The translations under genes were made by a program, and so were the position numbers. Positions 38,851 through 47,400 of a DNA stretch of 64,000 nt are shown here, one piece after another. Below the pieces are notes generated by a model. That model was not told where the DNA came from. It saw only the letters and a program-made list of their open reading frames with translations, and searched no databases. The stretch comes from Streptacidiphilus jeojiense (GTDB taxonomy: Bacteria > Actinomycetota > Actinomycetes > Streptomycetales > Streptomycetaceae), in assembly GCF_000719095.1 (NCBI RefSeq), contig NZ_JOEH01000001.1, positions 186,001-250,000 of the forward strand. The letters run 5' to 3'. The first letter of the stretch is position 1; each line of letters opens with the position of its first letter.

Positions 38851-41655
38851 TCAGCTGCGGCGTCGACGCAGGTAACGGGGCAGCAGCGGGCCTGCGAGCG
38901 CGGCGGCGGCACCGGCCGCCAGCAGGCCGAGGAGCAGGTAGTGGAAGGCACCGGCGTCGGTCCGTGCGGTCCGGGCCAGGGTGACCACCGGGGTGGCCGA
39001 GGGAGCCAGCACCACCGTGGAGTGCGAGGGGGACGGCGACGGCGCTCCGGTGCTGCCGCCGGAACCACCGGAGCCGGTTCCGCCGGACCCGCCGGCGCCC
39101 TTGCTGCCGGACCCGCCCGTGCTCCCGCCGGTCCCGCTGCCGCCGGTGCTCCCGCCGCCGGACGATCCGCCGGACCCGGCGGTGGCCGAGGCGTGCGCCT
39201 TGCCGGTGCTCGGCGCGCTCGACGGCGAACTGCCCGCGGTGGTCTTCGGGGTGTCGTCCACGATGGTCTGCGCCGCGGCCAGCGCCGTCGTCCGCAGGCT
39301 CTCCGGCAGCGGCACATAGCCGTCGCCCAGCTGGCCGGGGGCGACCCCCGGCGTCTGGCCGTCGCCGACCGCGAACCGGATCAGCGAGGCGTAGGCCGCG
39401 CCTTCGTCCGGCTGGAGCAGGGTGGGAACGGTGGCCGCGTAGCTGACCATGGTGAGCGGGTAGGCGCCGGCCGCCTTGGTCGTGGGCGACTCGGTGAGCA
39501 CCCCGGTGCCCGGCACCTCGGTCATCGCCGCCGCGCCGGCCAGCAGCGAGTCCGCCGTCGGCGCCACGTACTCGCCGTTGCCGTTGAGCAGTTCGGCGGT
39601 GTCCAGGCCGTAGCGGGCCGCGGTGGCGGTGTCGGTGACGGCCAGGATGCCGATCTGCCCCTGCGGTTCCGGATTGCCCTTCTTCAGCTGCGGCGGGGTG
39701 GCCGTGGCGTCCCAGATGCTCTTGGAGAGGGTGTCGCCGCGGGAGGCCGACCTGGCCGCGTCGTGCAGGTCCAGGGCGTAGGGGTGGGCGTCCTGGGTGC
39801 ACCAGGCCGGCCGCTTGTCGGGGTCGTTGGGGAACTGCTGGCAGAACGGGTCCTTCTTGGGGAAGTCGTCCCGGGGCAGGTTCAGGGTGTCCAGGGTGTA
39901 GTTGGGGTTGACCACCATGCCCCAGGGATCCTTGGTGCCGGACAGGAACGCCCTGGCGTCCGGGTCGGCCAGCACCCAGGCCCACAGGTGCCTCGCGGTG
40001 TCCGACTGGCCCTCGGGCACCAGCATGTCGGGTATCCGGGACGGGAAGTAGAGGTCGGCGAAGGCCGGGTTGAGCGCCAGGAAGTCCGGATCGCTGGTCA
40101 GGTCGAGCGGATTGCTCTGCACGTCCGTGGCCTGGTAGTTGACCGCGTAGCGGTAGGACTGGGTGAGCAGCTTGGCGACCAGCCGCGGGGTCAGCTTGAT
40201 CTGCGGGATCCGCTGTCCGTCCAGCAGCCGGGTCGCCGCCGGCGTGCCGGAGTAGGACTGGCTCTGCACGTCGAAGGCGATGGTCACCCCGGACAGCGTC
40301 AGCGGGGCGTACACCGGGGTGGCACCGGTCTTCACCGAGTCGACCGGCACCGGGTCGGTGATGTACTCCAGGCCGGGGTCGGTGCCCGCGGTCAGCGCCT
40401 GCCGGGCGGAGTTGTCGGTGTTGGGCGTGTAGCCGAAGATCGAGGTGGTCTTCCGGCACAGCACCGGCTGCCACCGGACGATGGCCTCCTCCACCAGCTC
40501 GCTGCCGAAGGTGAGCTGCTCGTTCGCGCCGATCGGGCAGTTGAGTCCGAGCGGGGCGAAGTGCAGCGGCACCACCAGGCGGTGGGCCCAGTTGCTGGTG
40601 GACAGCGGCGAGGACTCCAGCTTGCCGGAGTTGCCGCTCGGCGGGTTGCCGTCGACCTCGGTCTCCCCGCGCGGGACCACCACCAGCCAGCACTGCCGGC
40701 CCTCGGTCGGCGTGGTCTTCTGGTTGGCGTCGACCTCGCCGCAGCCCAGCCCCGCGGCCTCCATCCCGGTCATGGTCTCGAAGAAGACCTGGCCGGTGCC
40801 GTTGGCCCGGGTCGGGGCGAAGGGCACCTCGTTGGTGGTGCCCGCGTCGAAGAACTGGCTGTCGGCGCCGGACTCGGTCACCCCCTTCCAGGAGGTGAAC
40901 GGGGTGTACACGTTGACGTTGGGCTTGGTCTGCTTCAGCGGCTCGGCCGGGTCCACCAGATTGCCGTAGTTCAGCTGACGGCTCGCCACGTAGTCACCGC
41001 CCCGGCTGTCGCCGCGGTCGGCGCCGTACTCGCACTGGGTGCGGTCCGGGCCGGTGGCCGCGTCGCCCCAGCACTCCATCAGCTCCAGGTAGTCGGTGGC
41101 GAAGGTGGTCGGGTTGGGCTGGGTGGGCTTGCCGCCGGTCCAGGTCACCTGGACCACCTGGTCGACCAGGTCCACGGTCTGAGCGACCGTCACCGCAAGC
41201 CCGGCGAAGGGTCCGCTGCCGGTCACCGTCACCGCCGAGCCCTCGGCGGAGCTCACCGCCGCCGGGCTGACCGCCTTCGACGACCCCGTCACGGCCTTCA
41301 CCGCGGCAGCGGAGGCGGCCACCGGATGGCCCGGCAGCAGCGCCGACTCGGTGGCGCTGACCACCGGGGCCTTCGGGCCGGCCGTCGAACCTCCCACGGC
41401 GGTTCCGGATCCGGACGTGGTACTGCCGCTCCCGGCGGCGGGGTCGATCGGCACCGCGGACCCGGTCATCGGATCCACCTGGATCGAAGGGCTGGCGGCG
41501 CTGCCCACCGCCGCCGTCCCGGTGGCGGGCCGGTCGAGGTTCTGCGAGGCATAGCCCAGGCCCGCCGTGACCAGCACGGCCGCCGCGGCGACGGTGCGGA
41601 GGATGCGGGAACGGAGCGCGACCCGGGTCGGCACCGCACGACGAAGCAGTCTCAT
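38851..41655 (-). CDS. Large membrane-anchored surface protein with PstS-like module
   Basis: The 934-residue protein has an N-terminal hydrophobic segment (about 18-36) acting as signal or anchor, then a low-complexity Ser/Ala/Gly region. A domain around VTVTGSGPFAGLAVTVAQ and Cys-containing segments (LELMECWGD, RTQCEYGAD) follows. A long central part contains binding-protein-like segments (KLTPRLVAKLLTQSYRYAV, DGYVPLPESLRTTA). Then come a Gly/Ser/Thr-rich flexible stretch of about 70 residues and a C-terminal helix (FHYLLLGLLAAGAAAALAG) with tail PRYLRRRRS. It looks like an oversized solute-binding protein tethered at its C-terminus, without an LPxTG motif. It overlaps the fused pstA-pstS gene by 4 bases. 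Low-complexity regions make the domain borders approximate. Confidence 0.68.
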   Translation of the reverse strand: MRLLRRAVPTRVALRSRILRTVAAAAVLVTAGLGYASQNLDRPATGTAAVGSAASPSIQVDPMTGSAVPIDPAAGSGSTTSGSGTAVGGSTAGPKAPVVSATESALLPGHPVAASAAAVKAVTGSSKAVSPAAVSSAEGSAVTVTGSGPFAGLAVTVAQTVDLVDQVVQVTWTGGKPTQPNPTTFATDYLELMECWGDAATGPDRTQCEYGADRGDSRGGDYVASRQLNYGNLVDPAEPLKQTKPNVNVYTPFTSWKGVTESGADSQFFDAGTTNEVPFAPTRANGTGQVFFETMTGMEAAGLGCGEVDANQKTTPTEGRQCWLVVVPRGETEVDGNPPSGNSGKLESSPLSTSNWAHRLVVPLHFAPLGLNCPIGANEQLTFGSELVEEAIVRWQPVLCRKTTSIFGYTPNTDNSARQALTAGTDPGLEYITDPVPVDSVKTGATPVYAPLTLSGVTIAFDVQSQSYSGTPAATRLLDGQRIPQIKLTPRLVAKLLTQSYRYAVNYQATDVQSNPLDLTSDPDFLALNPAFADLYFPSRIPDMLVPEGQSDTARHLWAWVLADPDARAFLSGTKDPWGMVVNPNYTLDTLNLPRDDFPKKDPFCQQFPNDPDKRPAWCTQDAHPYALDLHDAARSASRGDTLSKSIWDATATPPQLKKGNPEPQGQIGILAVTDTATAARYGLDTAELLNGNGEYVAPTADSLLAGAAAMTEVPGTGVLTESPTTKAAGAYPLTMVSYAATVPTLLQPDEGAAYASLIRFAVGDGQTPGVAPGQLGDGYVPLPESLRTTALAAAQTIVDDTPKTTAGSSPSSAPSTGKAHASATAGSGGSSGGGSTGGSGTGGSTGGSGSKGAGGSGGTGSGGSGGSTGAPSPSPSHSTVVLAPSATPVVTLARTARTDAGAFHYLLLGLLAAGAAAALAGPLLPRYLRRRRS

Positions 41656-44519
41656 CGCTCGACCCCCCGGCGGCGCGCGGCCCGACCGGCCAGGACCGGG
41701 GGCAGCACCACGATGGAGACCAGCAGCAGCCCGGCGACCACCATCAGCACATGCTGCAGGGTGCCGTCGGAGCTGGCCGCGATGGTCACCGGGTTGGCGA
41801 GCACGGTGTTGCCGCCGCTCGTCGAGCCGCCTCCGCTGCTCCCCCCGCCGCCGACCAGTCCGGGATCACCGGAGCCCGAGCCTCCGGTGGAGCCCGCGGT
41901 CGAGCCGCCGCCGGTCTGCGAGGCCGAACTGCCGGCGGTTCCGCCGGACGAGCCGCTCCCGGACGACCCGGCGCCGCCGGTGCCGTTCGTGCCCGCGCCG
42001 GTTCCACCGGTGGCGCTGCCGCCGCCCGAGGTGCCGCCGCTGGTGCTGCCGCCACTCGTGCCCGGTTGCTGCGAGGCGGTCTGGCCACCGGTCCCGCCGG
42101 TCCCGCCGCTGCCGCCCTTCTTGTCCGAGGCGGGCGGATAGGGAGCGGTCCTGGCCAGGGTGTTGGTGCCGTCGGTGGAGAAGGTCGGGTTGTGGCAGCC
42201 GGCGATGTTCACCGTGTTGGCCTCGGCCCCGGGGATCTTCTTGACCTGGATCAGCGCCGCCTTCACCAGGTTGATCGGCAGCGGCGAGTAGCCGAGCCGG
42301 TCGGCGTTCTGCTGCCCCTGGCAGAGGAAGTAGTAGGCGAAGGCGCTGAGGGTGTTGCCCTTCGCGGTGGTGAACTTGTCCTCCACCGCCGTGGGAAGGA
42401 TCATGTAGCTGTAGCTGGACAGCGGGTAGGTGCGCGGGTCCGGGTTGTCGTAGACCTGGTCCAGGTTCTGCGTCAGGTCCGAGTTGATCTGCGCCTTGGT
42501 CAGCGCCACGGCCACGTTCGCCGCGGTGGGGCCGTCGTAGTAGCCGGCCACATTGAGCATCTTCGCCACCGGGTAGCCGGTCAGCACCGCGTAGGAGTAC
42601 TCGACGTAGGTGATGGAGCCCTCGTTGTTGTCCTGGGCCACGAAGCCGGAGACGCTCTGCGAGCTGCCCAGCGACTGGAAGCCCTGACCGTTGACCAACG
42701 GGTAGAAGGAGGTGACCCCGCACGGCGAGCTGCGTCCGGCCTTGACGCAGTAGGCGTTCCAGAGGCTGGTCTCCTTCTTGCTCAGCCAGGTGGTGAGCTG
42801 GGCCGTGGTCCCGGAGCCGTCGGAGCGCACCACCGGCACGATCTGCCGGGCGGGCAGGGTCAGTGACGGATTGTCAGCCGCGATGACGGGGTCGTTCCAC
42901 TTGGTGATGACACCGGTGAAGATCTTCGCGATGGTGTCCGGGGACAGCCGCAGCGTGGTCACCCGGTGCCCGTCGATCTTCAGGTTGTACATGAACGAGG
43001 TACCGCCGGCCACGATCGGCATATAGGCGAAGTGCCGGGACGGGGGCGCCTCGTAGACGCCGTCGTCGGTGATCCCGTAGGGGATCTCGGACACGTCGAA
43101 GTCATTGGTGCCGTTCTTGAACTTGGTGCGGCCGTCGGAGGAGCCGGTGGCGTTGAAGTTGACCGTCATCCCGTACTGCTTGACGTTGGTGGTCCAGGCG
43201 TCCATCGCGTTGCTGCTCCAGGTGGAGCCGGCGCCGTCGATGGAGACGTACGGTGCCGCGGCCGACGCCTGGGGCGTGCCGCCCCACAGCACTCCCACCG
43301 CGATCAGGGCCAGGGACGCCGCGACCGCTCCGGCCCGTCGGGCATTGCGCGTCGCGATCCGGGCCGATGCCCCCGCCCTGCGCTTCTGCTGACGTCGGCT
43401 CAGCTCTCCCGGCGCCCGTCCACCGATCAGACGGGCCGTCAGGAACAGTGCCAGGACCAGCAGCATCAGTACCGCGGCCGCGCCGAACCCCCGGCTGATC
43501 TGCCACTTGGACGGCAGCCGCACCAGAGTGAAGACCAGCAGCGGCAGCGAGACCTGCGGGTTGTGCAACGGGTCGCCGTTGAAGGCCTTGTTGTAGCCGG
43601 AGGTCAGCAGGACCGGCGAGGTCTCCCCGATGCCGCGCGCGGTGCCGAGGATGACGGCCGTGGTCAGCCCGGAACGCGCGGTCGGCAGCACCACCTGCCA
43701 CACGGTCCGCAGCCGCCCGGCGCCCAGCGCGAAGGAGGCCTCCTTCAGCGATGCCGGCACCAGCCGCAGCACCACGTCGCCGGCCCTGATGATGATCGGC
43801 AGCATCATCACCGACAGCGCGCATCCGGCGGCGAGCCCGCACTGCTGCCAGTGGACCACGCTCACCACCACCACGTAGACGAAGAGGCCGGCGACCACCG
43901 AGGGGAGCGCCGTCATCGCCTCGACCACGGTGCGGACGAAGCGCGCCAGCCGGCCGGGGACCTCGGAGAGGAAGACCGCGCAGCTCACCCCGAGCGGCAC
44001 GGTGATCGCCAGGGCGATGCCGATCTGCTCCAGCGAGCCCACCAGCGCGTGCTTGACGCCACCGACCACCAGCGGGGTCAGCGAGTCCGCCTCGGACATG
44101 TCCTGGGTGTAGAAGTTGCCGTGCGGCAGCGCGTCCTTGCCCTGGTAGAGCGTGTAGCCGACGGTGAAGGCCAGGGCGATCACCACCAGCGCCGCCAGGC
44201 TGTGCACCACCACGGTCGCCAGCCGGTCCCGTACCGCCAGGCCGTTCTCGTCCTGGGCGACCAGCAGCGCGTACAGGCCAAGGAAGCACAGCCAGGAGCA
44301 GACCACGAAGCCGAGCGGCCCGTTCAGCGGCAGCAGGTACCGGAACAGCAGCACGGTGGCACCGACACCGCCTGCCAGCGCGCCGACCAGCGCGAAGCGG
44401 TCACTGGCCCGGGCGCCCCCCGGGCGTCTGCGGACCTCGTCGGTGCCGTCCGCCGGGGGCGCCACCACCACGGTGGTGGTGGCGGCAACCGCGGTGGCGG
44501 CCGGGACGGTGTGGCTCAT
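41652..44519 (-). CDS. PstA-PstS fusion: ABC permease joined to a phosphate-type binding protein
   Basis: A single 955-residue frame carries both proteins. Residues 40-365 are a PstA-type permease, with two extra N-terminal helices and the EAA loop EASFALGAGRLRTVWQVVLP around 260-279. It ends with the usual basic tail (RRQQKRR). Without a stop, a hydrophobic segment (396-412) and ASA site (about 418-420) lead into a PstS-like domain (421 to about 775). That domain has IDGAGSTWSSNAMDAW, LSPDTIAKIFTGVITKWND and the anion motif RSDGSGTTAQL. A Gly/Ser-rich stalk (about 780-895) and a C-terminal helix with Arg tail follow. No ATG or GTG suited to a separate PstS start exists at the junction. Signal peptidase could split it after ASA. 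It overlaps both neighbours by 4 bases. Confidence 0.82.
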   Translation of the reverse strand: MSHTVPAATAVAATTTVVVAPPADGTDEVRRRPGGARASDRFALVGALAGGVGATVLLFRYLLPLNGPLGFVVCSWLCFLGLYALLVAQDENGLAVRDRLATVVVHSLAALVVIALAFTVGYTLYQGKDALPHGNFYTQDMSEADSLTPLVVGGVKHALVGSLEQIGIALAITVPLGVSCAVFLSEVPGRLARFVRTVVEAMTALPSVVAGLFVYVVVVSVVHWQQCGLAAGCALSVMMLPIIIRAGDVVLRLVPASLKEASFALGAGRLRTVWQVVLPTARSGLTTAVILGTARGIGETSPVLLTSGYNKAFNGDPLHNPQVSLPLLVFTLVRLPSKWQISRGFGAAAVLMLLVLALFLTARLIGGRAPGELSRRQQKRRAGASARIATRNARRAGAVAASLALIAVGVLWGGTPQASAAAPYVSIDGAGSTWSSNAMDAWTTNVKQYGMTVNFNATGSSDGRTKFKNGTNDFDVSEIPYGITDDGVYEAPPSRHFAYMPIVAGGTSFMYNLKIDGHRVTTLRLSPDTIAKIFTGVITKWNDPVIAADNPSLTLPARQIVPVVRSDGSGTTAQLTTWLSKKETSLWNAYCVKAGRSSPCGVTSFYPLVNGQGFQSLGSSQSVSGFVAQDNNEGSITYVEYSYAVLTGYPVAKMLNVAGYYDGPTAANVAVALTKAQINSDLTQNLDQVYDNPDPRTYPLSSYSYMILPTAVEDKFTTAKGNTLSAFAYYFLCQGQQNADRLGYSPLPINLVKAALIQVKKIPGAEANTVNIAGCHNPTFSTDGTNTLARTAPYPPASDKKGGSGGTGGTGGQTASQQPGTSGGSTSGGTSGGGSATGGTGAGTNGTGGAGSSGSGSSGGTAGSSASQTGGGSTAGSTGGSGSGDPGLVGGGGSSGGGSTSGGNTVLANPVTIAASSDGTLQHVLMVVAGLLLVSIVVLPPVLAGRAARRRGVER

Positions 44520-45541
44520 GTGCTTGCTCCGGAGCGGCTGCGGGCGACGACGGCCGAGGCGGCGAAGTTCACTACCAGGGTCATCAGGAACAGGACGAGT
44601 CCGGCGGCCATCAGCGCGGACAGTCCGAACGGGGTGGAATCCCCGAAGTGCAGGGCGATCAGAGCGGCGACCGTGCTGGCGCCGCTCTGCAGGATGTGCG
44701 GCTGGATGGTGAAGACCATGGAGATGATCATGTAGACGGTGATCGTCTCGCCCAGGGCGCGGCCCAGGCCGAGCATGGTGCCGCCGATGATCCCGCCCCG
44801 TCCGTAGGGCAGGACCACCGAGCGGATCATTCCCCAGCGGGTGGAGCCGAGGGCGTAGGCGGCCTCCCGCTCGCCGGCCGGGGCCTGGCCGAACACCTCG
44901 CGCATCACCGAGCACATGATCGGGGTGATCATCAGCGCGACCACGGTGCCGGCGATGAAGGTCGAGGAGGTGTAGGCGGGCACCGGCGCCAGCGGGTCGT
45001 GCGGATCGGCGCCGTCCACCTTGAACAGCGGGATCCAGCCGAACCAGGTGGAGATCCAGCGGGCCAGGCCGGTCATCCGGTGCTCCAGGAAGAAGAACCC
45101 CCACAGCCCGTAGACCACGCTGGGGACCGCCGCCATCAGGTCGACCAGCGTGATCATCGTCCGCTTGACCCCGGCCGGCGCGTACTCGGAGATGTACAGC
45201 GCCATCCCGAGCGCCAGCGGCACCGCGACCAGCACCGCCAGGGCGCCGATCAGCAGGGTGCCGACGAGTACGGCGGCGATGCCGAACTGTCCGCGGTGCC
45301 CGCCCGGGTTCCAGTGCTGGACGGTGAGGAAGGACCATCCCGCCACCCGCAGCGCCTGGGTGGCCTGGCTGGCCAGGAAGCCGCCGACGGCCAGCATGAT
45401 CAGCAGCACCACCACCCCGCTGGAGCGGGCGCCCAGCGCGAAGAGCCGGTCGCCGAGCCCGGCGTTGGTGCTGAGCCGGCGCGGCCGGTCGCCGGTCCCC
45501 TCCGGGTCGGCCGCGGGACGCAACTCAGTGGCCGCGCTCAT
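44516..45541 (-). CDS. pstC: PstC-like phosphate-type ABC transporter permease
   Basis: The 341-residue membrane protein has about six helices. The family beginning is FLASQATQALRVAGWSFLTVQHWNPG. The conserved segment is SEYAPAGVKRTMITLVDLMAAVPSVVYGLWG, and the EAA loop EAAYALGSTRWGMIRSVVLPYG contacts the ATPase. It pairs with the PstA half of the next gene. Overlaps of 4 bases on both sides show tight translational coupling in the operon. Confidence 0.94.
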   Translation of the reverse strand: MSAATELRPAADPEGTGDRPRRLSTNAGLGDRLFALGARSSGVVVLLIMLAVGGFLASQATQALRVAGWSFLTVQHWNPGGHRGQFGIAAVLVGTLLIGALAVLVAVPLALGMALYISEYAPAGVKRTMITLVDLMAAVPSVVYGLWGFFFLEHRMTGLARWISTWFGWIPLFKVDGADPHDPLAPVPAYTSSTFIAGTVVALMITPIMCSVMREVFGQAPAGEREAAYALGSTRWGMIRSVVLPYGRGGIIGGTMLGLGRALGETITVYMIISMVFTIQPHILQSGASTVAALIALHFGDSTPFGLSALMAAGLVLFLMTLVVNFAASAVVARSRSGAST

Positions 45542-45945
45542 CGGCGGACCGCCTTGGCCTCGGCGAACTCCGGTTTCCGGCGCGGCAGTTCAGCCAGCGG
45601 CACGGCATCGATGAACTGCGTCAGGTTGTACTGGCACTCACGCTGCCGACGGTAGGCCCGCCCGGAGGCGGCCACCGGCAGGTCGTCGACGCTCAGCCGC
45701 CAGGCCCACATCGCCCCGGGCTGGATCCGCAGCGCCGCCACCACGGCGCGGTGGGCGTCGGCCCGCAGTCGCAGCACCGCCTCCAGGCAGCGCTCCGGGG
45801 TGTCGAAGCCGGCGGCTCCGCGCCCCAACTCCCGGTTGTTGGGCCCGAGCAGGCGCCAGACCGTGCGTGCCCCGGCTGCAAACTCGCCGGCCGGGACGGA
45901 CGGCGACACCGGTCTTGTGACGATGAGAAAACGTGCCTGCCCCAT
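45538..45945 (-). CDS. Small protein with two YegP/DUF1508-like repeats, first gene of the Pst-like operon
   Basis: The 135-residue soluble protein has no signal peptide. Two similar segments can be aligned by eye: WRLLGPNNRELGRGAAGFDTPERCLEAVLRLRADA and, about 55 residues later, WRLSVDDLPVAASGRAYRRQRECQYNLTQFIDAVP. This is the tandem-repeat plan of DUF1508 (YegP) proteins, but the similarity is modest and I give it as a suggestion. The ATG at 45945 has GAGGGAG about 6 bases upstream, better than the frame's first codon at 45978. It overlaps pstC by 4 bases and opens the operon, so it may sense something about the transporter. Confidence 0.65.
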   Translation of the reverse strand: MGQARFLIVTRPVSPSVPAGEFAAGARTVWRLLGPNNRELGRGAAGFDTPERCLEAVLRLRADAHRAVVAALRIQPGAMWAWRLSVDDLPVAASGRAYRRQRECQYNLTQFIDAVPLAELPRRKPEFAEAKAVRR

Positions 45946-46123
45946 GACGTGCTCCCTCGGGTCCTGCCCCACACGCACCCCAGGGCGGATCCGCCACTGG
46001 CCGAGAGAGACGGTCCTGTTTCCAAGCAGCTACACAGGATCTGCAAGGAGAACGCCAGACATGAGGCAGGTAAATGAGAGGGATGGAGGTTGTCAGGGAA
46101 GTGTGGAGGGGCTTGCACATTAC

Positions 46124-46152
46124 AAGAGGCCGTGGATGAACCACGGCCTCTT
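46124..46152. terminator. Terminator hairpin downstream of hisF
   Basis: A perfect 12-bp stem (AAGAGGCCGTGG at 46124-46135 with 46141-46152) has a 5-base loop. It is located 31 bases past the hisF stop codon. It separates the his operon from the promoter region of the Pst-like operon, which reads in the same direction. Confidence 0.85.
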
Positions 46153-46183
46153 ATCGGCTGATTTGACGTACTTTGACTGTTCG

Positions 46184-46954
46184 TCAGCGAACCGGGTGCC
46201 CGGCCTCCCGCAGCGACTGCTTGACCTCGCCGATGCGCAGGTCACCGAAGTGGAACACGCTGGCGGCCAGCACCGCGTCGGCCCCCGCCGCCACCGCCGG
46301 GGCGAAGTCGGCCAGCCGGCCGGCGCCGCCGCTGGCGATCACCGGCACGCCGACCACCTTGCGCACCGCGCGGAGCAGTTCCAGGTCGTAGCCGTCCTTG
46401 GTGCCGTCCGCGTCCATGGAGTTGAGCAGGATCTCGCCCGCACCCAGCTCCGCCGCGCGCTCGGCCCACTCCACCGCGTCGATCCCGGTGCCGCGGCGGC
46501 CGCCGTGGGTGGTGACCTCGAAACCGGAGGCCGTCACCGTGCCCTCGTGCACCCTGCGGGCGTCGATGGACAGCACCAGCACCTGCCGGCCGAAGCGCTC
46601 GGCGATCTCCCGGAGCAGCTCCGGCCTGGCGATGGCGGCGGTGTTGACACCGACCTTGTCCGCGCCGGCCCGCAGCAGCCGGTTCACGTCCTCGACCTCG
46701 CGCACCCCGCCGCCGACGGTGAGCGGGATGAAGACCTGCTCGGCGGTGCGGCGCACCACGTCGTAGGTGGTCGCCCGGTCCCCCGAGGACGCGGTGATGT
46801 CCAGGAAGGTGAGCTCGTCGGCGCCCTCGGCGTCGTAGAGCTTGGCCATCTCCACCGGGTCGCCGGCGTCGCGCAGGTTCTGGAAGTTGACGCCCTTGAC
46901 CACCCGCCCGGCGTCGACGTCCAGGCAGGGGATCACACGAACGGCGAGGGTCAT
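46184..46954 (-). CDS. hisF: Imidazole glycerol phosphate synthase cyclase subunit
   Basis: The 256-residue TIM barrel forms IGP and AICAR from PRFAR and ammonia delivered by HisH. Catalytic Asp residues are in [19 protein letters not shown] and in [16 protein letters not shown]. The phosphate loops [12 protein letters not shown] and [14 protein letters not shown] are intact. Last gene of the his operon, 2 bases after ridA. Confidence 0.97.
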   Translation of the reverse strand: MTLAVRVIPCLDVDAGRVVKGVNFQNLRDAGDPVEMAKLYDAEGADELTFLDITASSGDRATTYDVVRRTAEQVFIPLTVGGGVREVEDVNRLLRAGADKVGVNTAAIARPELLREIAERFGRQVLVLSIDARRVHEGTVTASGFEVTTHGGRRGTGIDAVEWAERAAELGAGEILLNSMDADGTKDGYDLELLRAVRKVVGVPVIASGGAGRLADFAPAVAAGADAVLAASVFHFGDLRIGEVKQSLREAGHPVR

Positions 46955-46956
46955 CG

Positions 46957-47358
46957 CTACTGGGCCTTCCTTCGGTACGCCTCGACCTCGACCTCCACGG
47001 CCATCCGGGAGTCGAGCAGGGCACTGACGACAACGATGGTGGCGGCCGGCCGCACAGCACCGAAGAGTTCCTTGTGGACCCGGCCCACGTCCTCGACGTC
47101 GCGGGCGTGGGTGACGTACATCCTGGTCCGCACCACGTCGGCGGCGCCGAGCCCGTACCGGGCCAGCGAGGCCACGGCCACCCCGAAGGCGGCCCTGGCC
47201 TGCTCCGCGGGCGAGCCCTCGAACAGGACCCGGCCGTCGTCCCAGGCCGTGCAGCCGGAGACGAACACGAAGTCACCCGCCGCGACGGCCCGCGAGAAGC
47301 CGAACTGCTCCTCCCAAGGGCCGTTGCCGTTCATTCGAACCGTCGGAAAATCCGTCAT
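46957..47358 (-). CDS. RidA family protein
   Basis: The 133-residue protein is of the RidA/YjgF (Rid) family, which deaminates reactive enamine/imine intermediates. Conserved elements are [24 protein letters not shown], the central [34 protein letters not shown] and the C-terminal [12 protein letters not shown]. Position inside the his operon between priA and hisF suggests protection from pathway-related reactive intermediates, but this is inference. Shine-Dalgarno sequence GGGAGA. Confidence 0.88.
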   Translation of the reverse strand: MTDFPTVRMNGNGPWEEQFGFSRAVAAGDFVFVSGCTAWDDGRVLFEGSPAEQARAAFGVAVASLARYGLGAADVVRTRMYVTHARDVEDVGRVHKELFGAVRPAATIVVVSALLDSRMAVEVEVEAYRRKAQ

Positions 47359-47400
47359 GACGGGCTCATCTCCCTGGTGCTGGCTGGACTCGACGGTCCC

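Noticed and set aside
38941..42141. A 1066-codon plus-strand frame opposite the surface-protein genes
   Set aside because: It mirrors the Gly/Ser-rich and binding-protein genes on the minus strand, is highly repetitive in Gly/Arg, and has no plausible start or domain.
46050..46090. TCA-containing elements (minus-strand TCATTTACC and TCATGTCTG) as a second PHO-box attempt before the YegP-like gene
   Set aside because: The TCA cores are 13 bases apart instead of 11 and the flanks do not match the consensus.
46124..46152. A perfect PHO-box unit (minus-strand GTTCATCCACG) upstream of the Pst-like operon
   Set aside because: It is formed by the loop and one arm of the hisF terminator, and no second unit follows in the 11-base register, so it is most likely coincidence. 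PhoP control of the operon is not supported.
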